Source: Pseudomonas oryzihabitans NBRC 102199
Lineage (GTDB): Bacteria > Pseudomonadota > Gammaproteobacteria > Pseudomonadales > Pseudomonadaceae
Reading direction: 5' to 3'
Length of the DNA: 64,000 nt
NCBI RefSeq assembly: GCF_000730625.1
Contig: NZ_BBIT01000001.1
Location: forward strand, 1 to 64,000
The translations under genes and the position numbers were made by a program. The notes beneath the pieces were generated by a model. The model had not been told where the DNA came from. It made no database searches and saw only the letters and a list, made by a program, of their open reading frames with translations. This document shows, in pieces, positions 1 to 10,571 of this stretch; positions within the stretch are counted from its first letter, which is position 1; each line of letters begins with the position of its first letter.

Positions 1-302
1 CTACAAAACCCGTAGCGTGGAAAACGGCGCAGCCTTTTCCACTGACGCCCACAGCGCACGGCCCAAAGCTCCCACATGGACAAGCTTCGCGTTGTCCACC
101 CTACAAAACCCGTAGCGTGGAAAACGGCGCAGCCTTTTCCACTGACGCCCCCAACGCAAGGCCCCAAAGCTCCCGCATGGACAAGCTTCGCGTTCTCCGC
201 CCTACAAAACCCGTAGCGTGGAAAACGGCGCAGCCTTTTCCACTCATGCCACCAACGCACAACCCCAGAGCTCCCGCGTGGACAAGCTTCGCGTTGTCCA
301 CC
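1..302. repeat. Three tandem ~100-bp units, each with two hairpins
   Basis: Three near-identical units start at 1, 101 and 202 (about 100, 101 and 101 bp). Each has two imperfect inverted repeats. One has arms GTGGAAAA and TTTTCCAC (17-24 and 35-42 in unit 1). The other is built on GTGGACAA/TTGTCCAC around a short GCTTCGCG loop, with slight decay in some units. A fourth copy begins at 303 (CTAC) but diverges at once; that trinucleotide is the stop codon of the next gene on the minus strand. The array may continue left of the window. The layout resembles REP/BIME-type extragenic palindromes of pseudomonads. It could act as a downstream hairpin terminator or mRNA stabiliser for the acetyltransferase gene. 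Confidence 0.8.
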
Positions 303-758
303 CTACGCCTCCAGTCGCTTCTCCATGAACACGCTCAACGGATCCTCCCGATACGCCCCAAAAGGACCACGCCGCTGGTAACCCGCAGACTCATAAAGCC
401 TCAAGGCCTCCGGCTGATAAGGCCCCGTCTCCAGTCGCGCCAGCTCACACCCGCGGCCTGTCGCTTCACGCTCTAGCTCCGCCAACAGGCGACCGCCCAA
501 CCCTTGCCCGCGACCCCTGGGGCTCACATACATCCGCTTGATCTCGCCATAGTCGTCCTGCAGCACCATGGCCCCACAGCCCAGGGCAGTGCCGCTGTCA
601 TCCCGGGCGACCAGGAACAGCACGTTCGGCTGCATGAGCGATGCGAGATTCAGGGCATGACGACTCTCGGGCGGATAGAGGCCGTCCTGATAGGCATCCA
701 GTTCGGCGATCAGGGCGATCACCTCGGGTTGGTCGGGGGATTCGAGGGCGATGGGCAT
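303..758 (-). CDS. GNAT family N-acetyltransferase
   Basis: A 151-residue single-domain GNAT protein that should transfer an acetyl group from acetyl-CoA to an unknown amine. The acetyl-CoA loop is visible as RGRGQGLGGRLL, following a beta strand that carries EIKRMYVSP. The C-terminal segment LRLYESAGYQRRGPFGAY is typical of the family. The ATG at 758 is preferred to an upstream in-frame start at 785 because GGAG lies about 6 nt before it. The gene abuts the hairpin repeat at its 3' end. Substrate cannot be told from sequence; small-molecule, antibiotic or protein acetylation are all possible. Confidence 0.85.
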   Translation of the reverse strand: MPIALESPDQPEVIALIAELDAYQDGLYPPESRHALNLASLMQPNVLFLVARDDSGTALGCGAMVLQDDYGEIKRMYVSPRGRGQGLGGRLLAELEREATGRGCELARLETGPYQPEALRLYESAGYQRRGPFGAYREDPLSVFMEKRLEA

Positions 759-806
759 GGGGGCTCCGGTCAGGCGATCGCCCAAGCCTAAGCCATTAGC
801 GCGGCT

Positions 807-1940
807 TCATCCCAGGCTCATCCGCAATCCATCCCGCCCGCCGCGCTTGGCGGCGTAGAGGGCACCGTCCCCGCGCTCCAGCAAGGCCGCCAGACTTTCC
901 GGTGGCTGATCGAACAGCACCGCGCCGATACTCAGGGTGACGGGCTCGGGCGTCCGCAAGCGCTGCGCCGCCAGCTGGTTGAAGCGCTGGCGCAGCGTGT
1001 CTGCCAAACGCACGACATCCGCATCAACCGCCTCACCCAGCACCACCACGAATTCATCACCCCCCAGCCGAGCGGCCAGCGCCTGGCGGGGCAGGGTGGT
1101 GCGCAGCAGGTCGCTCAGGGCGATCAGCAGACCGTCACCGGCCGCATGGCCATGGAGGTCGTTCACCAGTTTGAAGTTGTCCAGATCGATCAGTAGCAGG
1201 GCGCCGGGTCGAGCCGGTGTCGCCTGGCCGAACAGTCGTGGCGCCTCGGCCTCCAGCGCCCGGCGGTTATAGAGGCCGGTCAGGGGATCGCTGCCGGCCA
1301 GGCGCTCGATATGCTGCTCGCGGCGATAGCGCACCGTGCCGGTCATCGACAGGGCGATCAGCATCACCGCCATCACCCCCTCCACCAGGGAGATCTGGAT
1401 GATGGCGCCGCGATAGACCGCCAGATCGATCAGGGTGCCGGGGGTGAGCGGCGGAATCATCTTGGTCAGGTAGAAGAGACCATGGATCAGCAGCACCGCA
1501 CGCAGCTGCCGTTCCCCGGCATTGCGCCGCCGCAACAGCAGACTCGCCCGTATCGCCAGGATGCCGATCAGGAATGACTGCACCACCAGCATCACCTTGG
1601 ACCACCAGGCCTCGTTGGGCAGCAGCAGCAACCCCAGCCAGACGGCGGCGATGGCCCACCAGCCCAGACTCAGCCGCCGCCCGGTGAAGCGCGCCACGCC
1701 GAGCAGAAAGAGCCCATGCACGAAGATCAGCAGCCCATTAGCGAACCAGATGCCCACCAGCAGCAGCCCCTGGCTGCGCAACAGCGCCAGGGTGCTACCC
1801 ACGCAAATCAGGGCAAAGCCCGTGCTCCAGTACAGCAGCGCCGACTCGCGCACCGACCGCCACTCGATGGCCAGATAGCCTGCCGCGGCAGCCGCCAGGG
1901 CGATGGTGAGGGTCAGCATGGTGGGGGCATCGAGTGCCAT
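807..1940 (-). CDS. Membrane-bound GGDEF diguanylate cyclase
   Basis: About 377 residues. The N-terminal half has roughly six hydrophobic segments (residues about 8-200) with no recognisable extracytoplasmic domain. The C-terminal GGDEF domain carries an intact GGDEF signature at residues 293-297, and the SDPLTGLYNRRALE segment begins the domain. It should make cyclic di-GMP from two GTP at the inner membrane. The inhibitory I-site (RxxD five residues before GGDEF) is absent: the corresponding residues read PRQA. No EAL domain. The start is uncertain: the open frame continues to 2033, and the ATG at 1940 has only a weak, distant AGG. It lies 48 bp upstream of the GNAT gene on the same strand. 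In this window AmrZ and the PilZ protein FlgZ are also linked to c-di-GMP. Confidence 0.85.
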   Translation of the reverse strand: MALDAPTMLTLTIALAAAAAGYLAIEWRSVRESALLYWSTGFALICVGSTLALLRSQGLLLVGIWFANGLLIFVHGLFLLGVARFTGRRLSLGWWAIAAVWLGLLLLPNEAWWSKVMLVVQSFLIGILAIRASLLLRRRNAGERQLRAVLLIHGLFYLTKMIPPLTPGTLIDLAVYRGAIIQISLVEGVMAVMLIALSMTGTVRYRREQHIERLAGSDPLTGLYNRRALEAEAPRLFGQATPARPGALLLIDLDNFKLVNDLHGHAAGDGLLIALSDLLRTTLPRQALAARLGGDEFVVVLGEAVDADVVRLADTLRQRFNQLAAQRLRTPEPVTLSIGAVLFDQPPESLAALLERGDGALYAAKRGGRDGLRMSLG

Positions 1941-2131
1941 GGGCGAATCGGACCTGTCTGGATACGAGAAGGGCGCTCCCTGCTTGGGACAAGCGCCCGC
2001 CAAAGCGAAGCCGCACCGCAGTCTTATCGACACGGCAGGCGCGGGCTTGAGGCAGAGGATTGCGCGCCATGATGACGGGCAGATAACGCTAATTCAAACC
2101 TGACCTTTGGCTTAGGCAGTTGGCCCACCCG

Positions 2132-3067
2132 TTACTGGTGTTTCACCAGCGCTCGAATCGCCGTGGCCGGCAACCGCGCCGTGCTGCCATCCGCCAGCCG
2201 CAGGACGAAGGCCTCGCCCAGCGACCAGACCACCTGCACCTCCTTGAGCACGCACTGGTCATCGGTGGGCAGCACTCTGGCCTGCTCCTTGGCGCAATAG
2301 GAGGTGTCGAGCACGATCGCCTTGGCGTGGTAGTTACCCAGGCCCAGCGTCCTGACCATGGTCTCGGGCAGAGTGGTAAGCACACCGCTATAGCCGGCCA
2401 GAAAGAGGGCGAAGAACAGCGAAAACATCATCGCCGCCTTCCAGCCGGCGATGAACAGCATGGAAGTCATGGTCGTGACGAAGGCAATGATGAAGGGGGC
2501 GATGGCCAGAGCACCCCACTTGAGCAGCGGCTGCCAATCGCTCACCAGTGGATAGGCCTGCGCCAGCATCCAGAAGATGAACAGGCCAACGACCGTTGTC
2601 GGCAGGTAAGCCTCCCAGACGAACTTCAGAAAACTGAAGCGGCGCAAATCGAACAGCCCCTGAATGGCCATACCCGCCAGCAGCGTGATGGCGATGGGCG
2701 CATGAAAGGCGACGCTGAGGAAGAGTTCAGGATCGACTAGGAGAATGGCCGCATCGCTGAACCCCGCCAGCAGATAGGGCACGAAGAACACCAGCGTCAT
2801 CAACAGCATGATCTTGCGAAAGCGCCCCTCGCCGCGATAGGGCAGGGCGTAGGTGATGTCTTCCTTGATCGCCGCCGTATTGATAAAGCGGTAATAGACC
2901 CAGGCCCCAGGCAGGAATAATGCGGCGACGAAGGCGCCTATGGTGAGGAAGCCCAGACAGGCAGCGGCCAGCAGCAACGACGAAAACTGGAAGAGATCGA
3001 AGCTCGGATAGAAGTGATTACGGGCGAAATAGGCCAGGAACATCCCGAAGCCGAGAGTCGGTAGCAA
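2132..3067 (-). CDS. Polytopic membrane protein of unknown function, possibly 5'-frameshifted
   Basis: About 311 residues with seven or more hydrophobic segments and a soluble C-terminal tail of about 75 residues containing two cysteines. Family not recognised. In this frame the only start near the 5' end is a TTG at 3067 without a clear ribosome site, and the frame is closed upstream by a TAA near 3112. A neighbouring frame runs from an ATG at 3180 and reads MAIHLNPHQTAPNDDILDF and then KRPKTAQLATTRYQL, plausible as a cytoplasmic N-terminus, before meeting this frame at about 3070. One inserted or deleted base near 3066-3080 would join the two into a protein of about 350 residues. It borders the AT-rich island, so 5' damage by insertion is possible. 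Functional status is unclear. Confidence 0.55.
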   Translation of the reverse strand: MLPTLGFGMFLAYFARNHFYPSFDLFQFSSLLLAAACLGFLTIGAFVAALFLPGAWVYYRFINTAAIKEDITYALPYRGEGRFRKIMLLMTLVFFVPYLLAGFSDAAILLVDPELFLSVAFHAPIAITLLAGMAIQGLFDLRRFSFLKFVWEAYLPTTVVGLFIFWMLAQAYPLVSDWQPLLKWGALAIAPFIIAFVTTMTSMLFIAGWKAAMMFSLFFALFLAGYSGVLTTLPETMVRTLGLGNYHAKAIVLDTSYCAKEQARVLPTDDQCVLKEVQVVWSLGEAFVLRLADGSTARLPATAIRALVKHQ

Positions 3068-3180
3068 TACCTCAGCTGATAGCGAGTCGTGGCCAGTTGG
3101 GCAGTCTTAGGACGTTTAAGAATGAAGTCCAAGATATCATCGTTGGGTGCTGTTTGATGGGGGTTTAAATGTATAGCCAT

Positions 3181-3511
3181 CCTGGAATGGCAATATATCA
3201 TATTGCTGTTTATAGGGTATTTATAGGGTAAATATAACGCAAGCTTTTTGTTGTAAAGGGTGCGTGACTGAGGTTAATCGGTTAATCGGTTAATCGGTTA
3301 ATCGGTTAAGGGGTTTAGGTTCGTGCTATTATTAAAGGAATTGCTGTTGCTATTTGCGTATTTGAATGGTTTGCATTATTAATGAAGGTTAAAATTTAGT
3401 GGTAGATTGGTGGTGCCACTTGATGTCGAATATTAAGCTTTTCACAGCGCTCAAGTTGGTTATGACTTATATCGCCAACTTGAAAATAAATATTTTACTT
3501 GGAGAGATGTT
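3181..3511. other. AT-rich intergenic region left of the GIY-YIG-like gene
   Basis: About 330 bp with no supported gene. Base composition falls abruptly from the surrounding high GC to clearly AT-rich. It holds the octamer microsatellite at 3272-3309 and the ribosome site of the following gene. No tRNA fragment, integrase or long direct repeat was seen that would define the island edges. Confidence 0.7.
3272..3309. repeat. Octanucleotide microsatellite (GGTTAATC) x 4.75
   Basis: Four perfect head-to-tail copies of GGTTAATC (3272-3279, 3280-3287, 3288-3295, 3296-3303) followed by GGTTAA. It lies 203 bp before the start of the GIY-YIG-like gene in AT-rich DNA. Arrays of this type can change length by slippage. 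Here the array is outside any supported reading frame, so any effect would be on transcription or spacing rather than on a coding frame. Confidence 0.9.
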
Positions 3512-4447
3512 GTGAGGTGGATATATTTGGGTGGCATGAAACGAGCGATGAATCATAATTTTGGAGGTGTCTATTTATTAGTGCATGAAGGTTTTTTGAA
3601 TAGGGTGGTGTATGTTGGGGTTTCTGAATTTATTGGAAGGCGGATTTTTCAGCATTACCAGGGTTTTCTCAGAGGAAATAGATCTGCTTGGAAAGTAACG
3701 GATTCAGAAGATTTATATTTTCTAATGAGTTCAGTTGGTATAAAAAATTATATTAAGTATTTTAGGGGTTTGGCTTTGCAGGGGAAAGTCTGGGCATCAA
3801 CAACATTGGATCTTGTCTCTCCAAAAAACTTGCTTATGCCAAAGCAGGATTTTGAATTAAGTTGGAGAGAGTATGTTGAGGATAAATATGTTCCTAGGTT
3901 GGGGGTTTGGGCTTTAAACGTTTCTCCATTTGATAGGCGGCGCTCTGTTCTGATAGAAAGTGCGATTCAGCAAAGGTTAGTCAGCGGCTTCTGGTTAGGT
4001 CGTTTTTTTAATCATAAAGATTATTCTGTTCTTGGAAAGATCGAGCGTAACTCCAAGATGGTTCGTATAAAGGAAAATATTGGTAATATTCCTGAGCTGG
4101 ATGATGCAAGCAAGGTTTTTTTATCGAGCCTTTCAGATTCTAATTTGCCTGAGCTAGGCGTGAAATTGGCAAGAGCTCAGCTTTCTCCAATAATTAGAAT
4201 TCGTGACAATCAAAGAAAAATAAGATTGGCCGCTATCGCGGCGGTAAAAGAACGCTATCCGCGACATGGATGGGAGTGGGGGTTAGTTGACGAAGAGAAG
4301 TTGAGAGTGATGTTGGTCGACTTTGAAATGAGCGTCGCTGAAATCGCTAAAGAACTTGGTAGGAAGCCCGGTAGTGTAAGAAAGCGAATAGATAGAAATG
4401 ATAAATTCACTGCTGGTAGGTGGAGGCAAGATATAAAAAACTTATAG
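3512..4447 (+). CDS. Putative GIY-YIG-type nuclease with C-terminal helix-turn-helix, AT-rich and likely acquired
   Basis: A 311-residue protein starting at GTG 3512, with GGAG ending 7 nt upstream (3501-3504). The N-terminus shows the GIY-YIG layout: GGVYLL at 18-23, VYVG at 33-36, then RR at 43-44 and H48. A candidate metal-binding glutamate is E149 in VLIESAIQ, after an unusually long insert (about residues 52-130). The C-terminus (about 275-293, VAEIAKELGRKPGSVRKRI) looks like a helix-turn-helix. If correct it would cut or nick DNA, with the HTH giving target choice. Codon and base use are far more AT-rich than every neighbour, which suggests horizontal transfer. It stands alone between convergent older genes. 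The nuclease call rests on a weak motif match; a DNA-binding protein without nuclease activity is the alternative. Confidence 0.6.
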   Translation: MRWIYLGGMKRAMNHNFGGVYLLVHEGFLNRVVYVGVSEFIGRRIFQHYQGFLRGNRSAWKVTDSEDLYFLMSSVGIKNYIKYFRGLALQGKVWASTTLDLVSPKNLLMPKQDFELSWREYVEDKYVPRLGVWALNVSPFDRRRSVLIESAIQQRLVSGFWLGRFFNHKDYSVLGKIERNSKMVRIKENIGNIPELDDASKVFLSSLSDSNLPELGVKLARAQLSPIIRIRDNQRKIRLAAIAAVKERYPRHGWEWGLVDEEKLRVMLVDFEMSVAEIAKELGRKPGSVRKRIDRNDKFTAGRWRQDIKNL

Positions 4448-4466
4448 CTTTATATATCTTTTGAGT

Positions 4467-4492
4467 AAAAAAAGCCCCGCATAGCGGGGCTT
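4467..4492 (-). terminator. Intrinsic terminator of nrdB
   Basis: A 9-bp perfect stem AAGCCCCGC/GCGGGGCTT (4472-4480 and 4484-4492) with a 3-nt loop. On the minus strand it is followed by seven T (4467-4473 on the plus strand). It sits 8 bp after the nrdB stop codon. On the plus strand the T tail is poor, so it probably serves nrdB mainly, though it may also stop the GIY-YIG-like gene. Confidence 0.9.
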
Positions 4493-4499
4493 GATTAGC

Positions 4500-5750
4500 T
4501 TAGTCCCAGCTCAACGCCCCACCAGTCTGATACTCGATCACACGCGTCTCGAAGAAGTTCTTCTCCTTCTTGAGGTCCATGATCTCGCTCATCCAGGGGA
4601 AGGGGTTGGTGGCGCCCGGGTATTCTTCCTTGAGGCCGATCTGGGTCAGGCGGCGGTTGGCGATGAACTTGAGGTAGTCCTCCATCATCGCCGCGTTCAT
4701 GCCCAGCACGCCGCGGGGCATGGTGTCGCGGGCGTATTCGATCTCCAGCTGGGTGCCCTGGAGGATCATCTGGGTGGCTTCGTCCTTCATCTGGGCATCC
4801 CACAGCTGCGGGTTCTCGATCTTGATCTGGTTGATCATGTCGATGCCGAAGTTCAGGTGCATGGACTCGTCACGCAGGATGTACTGGAACTGCTCGGCGG
4901 TGCCGGTCATCTTGTTGCGGCGACCCATGGAGAGGATCTGGGTGAAGCCGCAATAGAAGAAGATGCCTTCCAGCACGCAGTAGTAGGCGATCAGGTTCTT
5001 GAGGAACTGGCGATCGGTCTCCGGGGTACCGGTCTTGAACTCGGGGTCGGAGATGGAGCGGGTGTACTTCAGGCCCCAGCTCGCTTTCTTCGCGACGCTC
5101 GGGATCTCGTGGTACATGTTGAAGATCTCGCCTTCATCCATGCCCAGCGATTCGATGCAGTACTGGTAGGCGTGGGTGTGGATCGCCTCTTCGAAGGCCT
5201 GGCGCAGGATGTACTGGCGGCACTCGGGGTTGGTGATCAGGCGGTAGACGGCCAGCACCAGGTTGTTGGCGACCAGGGAGTCGGCGGTGGAGAAGAAGCC
5301 GAGGTTGCGCTTGACGATGCGGCGCTCGTCCTCGGTGAGGCCGTCCGCGCTCTTCCAGGTCGCGATGTCGGCGTTCATGTTCACTTCCTGGGGCATCCAG
5401 TGGTTGGCGCAACCATCCAGATACTTCTGCCAGGCCCAGTCGTACTTGAAGGGTACGAGCTGGTTGAGGTCGGCGCGGGCGTTGATCATCTGCTTGTCGC
5501 CGACGTGCACGCGCGCGGAGGAACCTTCCAGGTCGTCCAGGCCTTCCTGGATGTCCAGCTCGTTCAGCGCGGCCTTGGCGCGGGCCACGGCGTCGGAGTC
5601 GTCGGCGGACAGGGCGCGGGCGTCATGGACCAGGGCGTCGCCCTCGGAATCCAGGCGCTCGGTCTGGGCGGGCGCCTGCTGGCCGGCGGCCTGCGCGGGC
5701 TTGGCGATGGCGGTGTCGTCGTCTTTGTCGAATTCTTCCCAGTTCAGCAT
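4500..5750 (-). CDS. nrdB: Class Ia ribonucleotide reductase, beta subunit
   Basis: A 416-residue radical-generating subunit that, with NrdA, reduces ribonucleoside diphosphates to deoxyribonucleotides in the cytoplasm. The four-helix metal-binding segments are visible: [20 protein letters not shown] and [15 protein letters not shown] supply Glu and His ligands of the di-iron centre. The C-terminal tail that docks on NrdA is present. The N-terminus starts [12 protein letters not shown] at ATG 5750, with AGGAG about 7 nt upstream; the open frame continues upstream but has no ribosome site. It is longer than the E. coli protein because of an acidic, alanine-rich N-terminal extension of about 80 residues. 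It lies 180 bp downstream of nrdA on the same strand and may be co-transcribed with it through the repeat-containing spacer. Confidence 0.97.
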   Translation of the reverse strand: MLNWEEFDKDDDTAIAKPAQAAGQQAPAQTERLDSEGDALVHDARALSADDSDAVARAKAALNELDIQEGLDDLEGSSARVHVGDKQMINARADLNQLVPFKYDWAWQKYLDGCANHWMPQEVNMNADIATWKSADGLTEDERRIVKRNLGFFSTADSLVANNLVLAVYRLITNPECRQYILRQAFEEAIHTHAYQYCIESLGMDEGEIFNMYHEIPSVAKKASWGLKYTRSISDPEFKTGTPETDRQFLKNLIAYYCVLEGIFFYCGFTQILSMGRRNKMTGTAEQFQYILRDESMHLNFGIDMINQIKIENPQLWDAQMKDEATQMILQGTQLEIEYARDTMPRGVLGMNAAMMEDYLKFIANRRLTQIGLKEEYPGATNPFPWMSEIMDLKKEKNFFETRVIEYQTGGALSWD

Positions 5751-5794
5751 GGGGTGTCTCCTGGGTGGCTGTGTGGTGGGGGTGGGGCGGCGGG

Positions 5795-5894
5795 CCCTCA
5801 CCCTAGCCCTCTCCCGGAGGGAGAGGGGATCTAGAGCGGTGCGCGGGTGGGGGTTAGGCCCTCACCCTGGCCCTCTCCCAGGGGGAGAGGGGAT
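5795..5894. repeat. Two 36-bp G/C-rich repeats in the nrdA-nrdB spacer
   Basis: Two copies of a CCCTCACCCT...GAGAGGGGAT element lie at 5795-5830 and 5859-5894, differing at a few positions. Each has a self-complementary core of CCCTCTCCC against GGGAGAGGG, so each can fold as a hairpin. They occupy most of the spacer between nrdA and nrdB. Similar dispersed CCCTCTCCC elements are common in pseudomonads and other gammaproteobacteria. They could attenuate readthrough into nrdB or stabilise processed mRNA. Confidence 0.85.
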
Positions 5895-5901
5895 AAAGAG
5901 C

Positions 5902-5923
5902 AGCCCTCTGCTAAGAGAGGGCT
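5902..5923 (-). terminator. Hairpin after nrdA, weak terminator
   Basis: An 8-bp perfect stem AGCCCTCT/AGAGGGCT (5902-5909 and 5916-5923) with a 6-nt loop, 7 bp beyond the nrdA stop codon. On the minus strand the following bases are GCTCTTTA, only weakly T-rich, so partial termination before nrdB is the likeliest effect. Confidence 0.5.
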
Positions 5924-5930
5924 TGGGTAC

Positions 5931-8846
<2,916 letters not shown>

Positions 8847-9117
8847 GCGGAACTCCCTTGATCGGAAAGAGGGGATCGTCGGCGAGCCGGCGATCCGGAA
8901 GAGTGTCGGCCCGTGGGCCTGCGCGACGACTGCCTGTCGCGCCATTACCAATGAAGATTCCAACGAAAAGCCGTACCAGCGCCGATTCCCGCAGGAGCCG
9001 GCGTTCGGGGTCAGGGACCCTGGAAATTCATAATTCGGGCGACAGGATAAGCCCTCCTCGTTAGGGAAGACAGTCTTGACAGAGGGGTGTTTCGCCGTCC
9101 CACCCCATGCCGACGAA

Positions 9118-9165
9118 CTGCTATATATGGTGGTGCGGGGGTGCAAGGGCCACTAGATGTCGCGT
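9118..9165 (-). promoter_or_regulatory. Paired NrdR boxes over a candidate nrdA promoter
   Basis: Two 16-bp sites resemble the NrdR consensus acaCwATATATwGTGt. Box 1 at 9118-9133 (CTGCTATATATGGTGG) matches most of the core; box 2 at 9150-9165 (CCACTAGATGTCGCGT) is weaker. Their starts are 32 bp apart, about three helical turns, the spacing expected for NrdR pairs. On the minus strand a TTGCAC -35 (9141-9146) and a TATAGC -10 overlap box 1, with a short 15-bp spacer. Repression of nrdA by nucleotide-loaded NrdR is the expected outcome. Confidence 0.7.
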
Positions 9166-9181
9166 TTGTCACGTTTCCGGC

Positions 9182-9201
9182 TGTGGATAAGACGTGGATA
9201 A
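9182..9201. promoter_or_regulatory. Two DnaA boxes upstream of the nrdA promoter
   Basis: TGTGGATAA at 9182-9190 is the perfect complement of the DnaA box TTATCCACA. CGTGGATAA at 9193-9201 differs by one base. The two are in the same orientation, 11 bp apart, one helical turn. They lie upstream of the candidate nrdA -35. DnaA control of nrdAB through two boxes is known in E. coli; the same arrangement here suggests replication-linked control. Confidence 0.7.
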
Positions 9202-9454
9202 GCTGTTCGGGACTGGGGGGTATCCTGGGGGTGGTGCCCAGTCAGTGCGCGTGGAGGCTAGGATCAGAGCGAAGTGGTCAAATAACGTACAACGTGACTA
9301 GGCGGGTGAGACAAAAGCGTCACGGGATATACCGGTTCGCTATGAGCATTTTCTCCACCATAAGAAAACGTTCGATAGCCGCTGCGACGTTCTGCCCCGG
9401 CCAGCGTTTGTGCACCCGATCGACCGGACGACCCTTTCTCTATATAGGAGAGCC

Positions 9455-10195
9455 TCAGCGACGGGGCGCGATCAGCGTGAGCAACCGCCGTTCTTCGTCC
9501 AGGCGGTAGTGACCGCGCAGTGAGGTCCCGGCGGACCAGCGCGGCGACAACTCGATCAGCAGCCGAATATCGAAGGTCCCGCCGGGATCGGTGCCAAGGA
9601 TCTCGGCATCCTGGAAGAAGAACATCTGCCCGACCTGGGGATGCAGCGCCTTGAACAGACTCTCCTTGGCGGAAAACGCCAGGGTGATGGCAAAGGCCTG
9701 CTGCGCTTCGTCCAGCGCCTGCACGCTTTCCCGTTCGGCCGGGGTGAGGATCTGGTCGGCCAGACGCAGGGCCTTGGCCGGTTCGAGCAGGGTTTCCACA
9801 TCCAGGCCGAGACCCAGGTAGTCCTGGGCGCTGCCCACCGCCGCGGCTGCCCAGCCGTGACTGTGGGTGATGGCGCCGACCCAGCCGGCGGGCCAGGCGG
9901 GGCCACGATCCTCGCGGCGATGACCGGGTACCGCCGGCGCGCCACTGAGCTGCCGCAGGGCCTCGCGGGCGCAGAGACGCCCGGCCAGGTATTCGGCCTG
10001 GCGCTTGGCCACGGCGCGACGGATGTTGTCCGGCGGCAGGGCGCCCAGGCGCAGGGCGTCGCGCTCGAAGCTCACCTGGGCGGGATCGAAGCGGCAGTGC
10101 AGCAGGGCCAGGGCGTCGAACTCCTCCGCCAGCGGCGGCAGCGGCGCGGGCGCTGTGCAGCAGCCGGGCAGGTCGGTAGGGGGCAGGGCGGGCAT
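9455..10195 (-). CDS. pcpS: 4'-phosphopantetheinyl transferase, EntD/PcpS type
   Basis: 246 residues. It transfers the phosphopantetheine arm of CoA to a serine of acyl or peptidyl carrier proteins, making them active. The family signatures are present: GLGLDVE for magnesium binding, and FSAKESLFKAL (consensus xxSxKExxxK) for CoA and magnesium. A HSHGWAAAAVG motif precedes them. Length fits EntD-type Sfp enzymes. In Pseudomonas aeruginosa one such enzyme, PcpS, serves both fatty acid and siderophore carrier proteins; the symbol follows that. The ATG at 10195 has a GGAG about 12 nt upstream, a bit far. No siderophore cluster lies nearby. Confidence 0.9.
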   Translation of the reverse strand: MPALPPTDLPGCCTAPAPLPPLAEEFDALALLHCRFDPAQVSFERDALRLGALPPDNIRRAVAKRQAEYLAGRLCAREALRQLSGAPAVPGHRREDRGPAWPAGWVGAITHSHGWAAAAVGSAQDYLGLGLDVETLLEPAKALRLADQILTPAERESVQALDEAQQAFAITLAFSAKESLFKALHPQVGQMFFFQDAEILGTDPGGTFDIRLLIELSPRWSAGTSLRGHYRLDEERRLLTLIAPRR

Positions 10196-10571
10196 CTCGG
10201 CCGGATACTCCTCGAAGGCGGCAACGGATCAGGGCAGGCGCCGCTGGAAGGCGCGCAAAGGATAGCCGACTACCGACGGCGACTGGCGGAAAACCGCCTC
10301 GCGCGGTGGGGGATTTCCGCCCCTTTTCGTCGGGTGGCGGGGTTCCGCCCACCGCTGGCAACTAGACTTTCGACTGAAAGGTGCATGAAAGCTGGCCCTT
10401 TGATTGCGCACCAAGAAGTGGAACGGCGATTGCTTATATCCAGCCAGATACTGGTGTCACCGTCGCGCGGCCGCCAGGTCCACAACAAAAAGCTCTCAGG
10501 ATGAGAGAGCCAACTTCAGTCAGGTGCCCACTCAGACAGGACGTCAGGTAGTGGCCACAAGGGAAAGAGCC
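10196..10571. other. Intergenic region with the dctA leader
   Basis: 376 bp between divergent pcpS and dctA. It contains a hairpin GCTCTC/GAGAGC at 10492-10497 and 10505-10510, an A-rich tract ACAACAAAAAG near 10482-10492, and the dctA ribosome site GGGAAAGAG. I looked for a sigma-54 TGGCAC-N5-TTGC site, common before dctA genes, and found none convincing. The rest has no signal I recognise. Confidence 0.6.

Larger units (their letters stand above)
8847..9454. other. nrdA upstream region and long leader
   Basis: 608 bp between divergently placed ends: the nrdA start and the 3' end of the phosphopantetheinyl transferase gene. No gene is supported. The nrdA promoter signals cluster at 9118-9201, implying a leader of roughly 260 nt before the nrdA start codon. 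No riboswitch fold was recognised. The 9205-9454 part has no recognised signal. Confidence 0.7.

Noticed and set aside
1-302. The 100-bp repeats as a CRISPR or attachment sites
   Set aside because: Units are contiguous and hairpin-built, without unique spacers or integrase nearby.
3272-3309. The octamer array as a CRISPR
   Set aside because: Repeats are adjacent with no spacers and only 8 bp long.
10340-10400. A sigma-54 promoter (TGGCAA...) before dctA
   Set aside because: TGGCAA is present near 10363, but no GC lies at the required 10-bp distance after GG.
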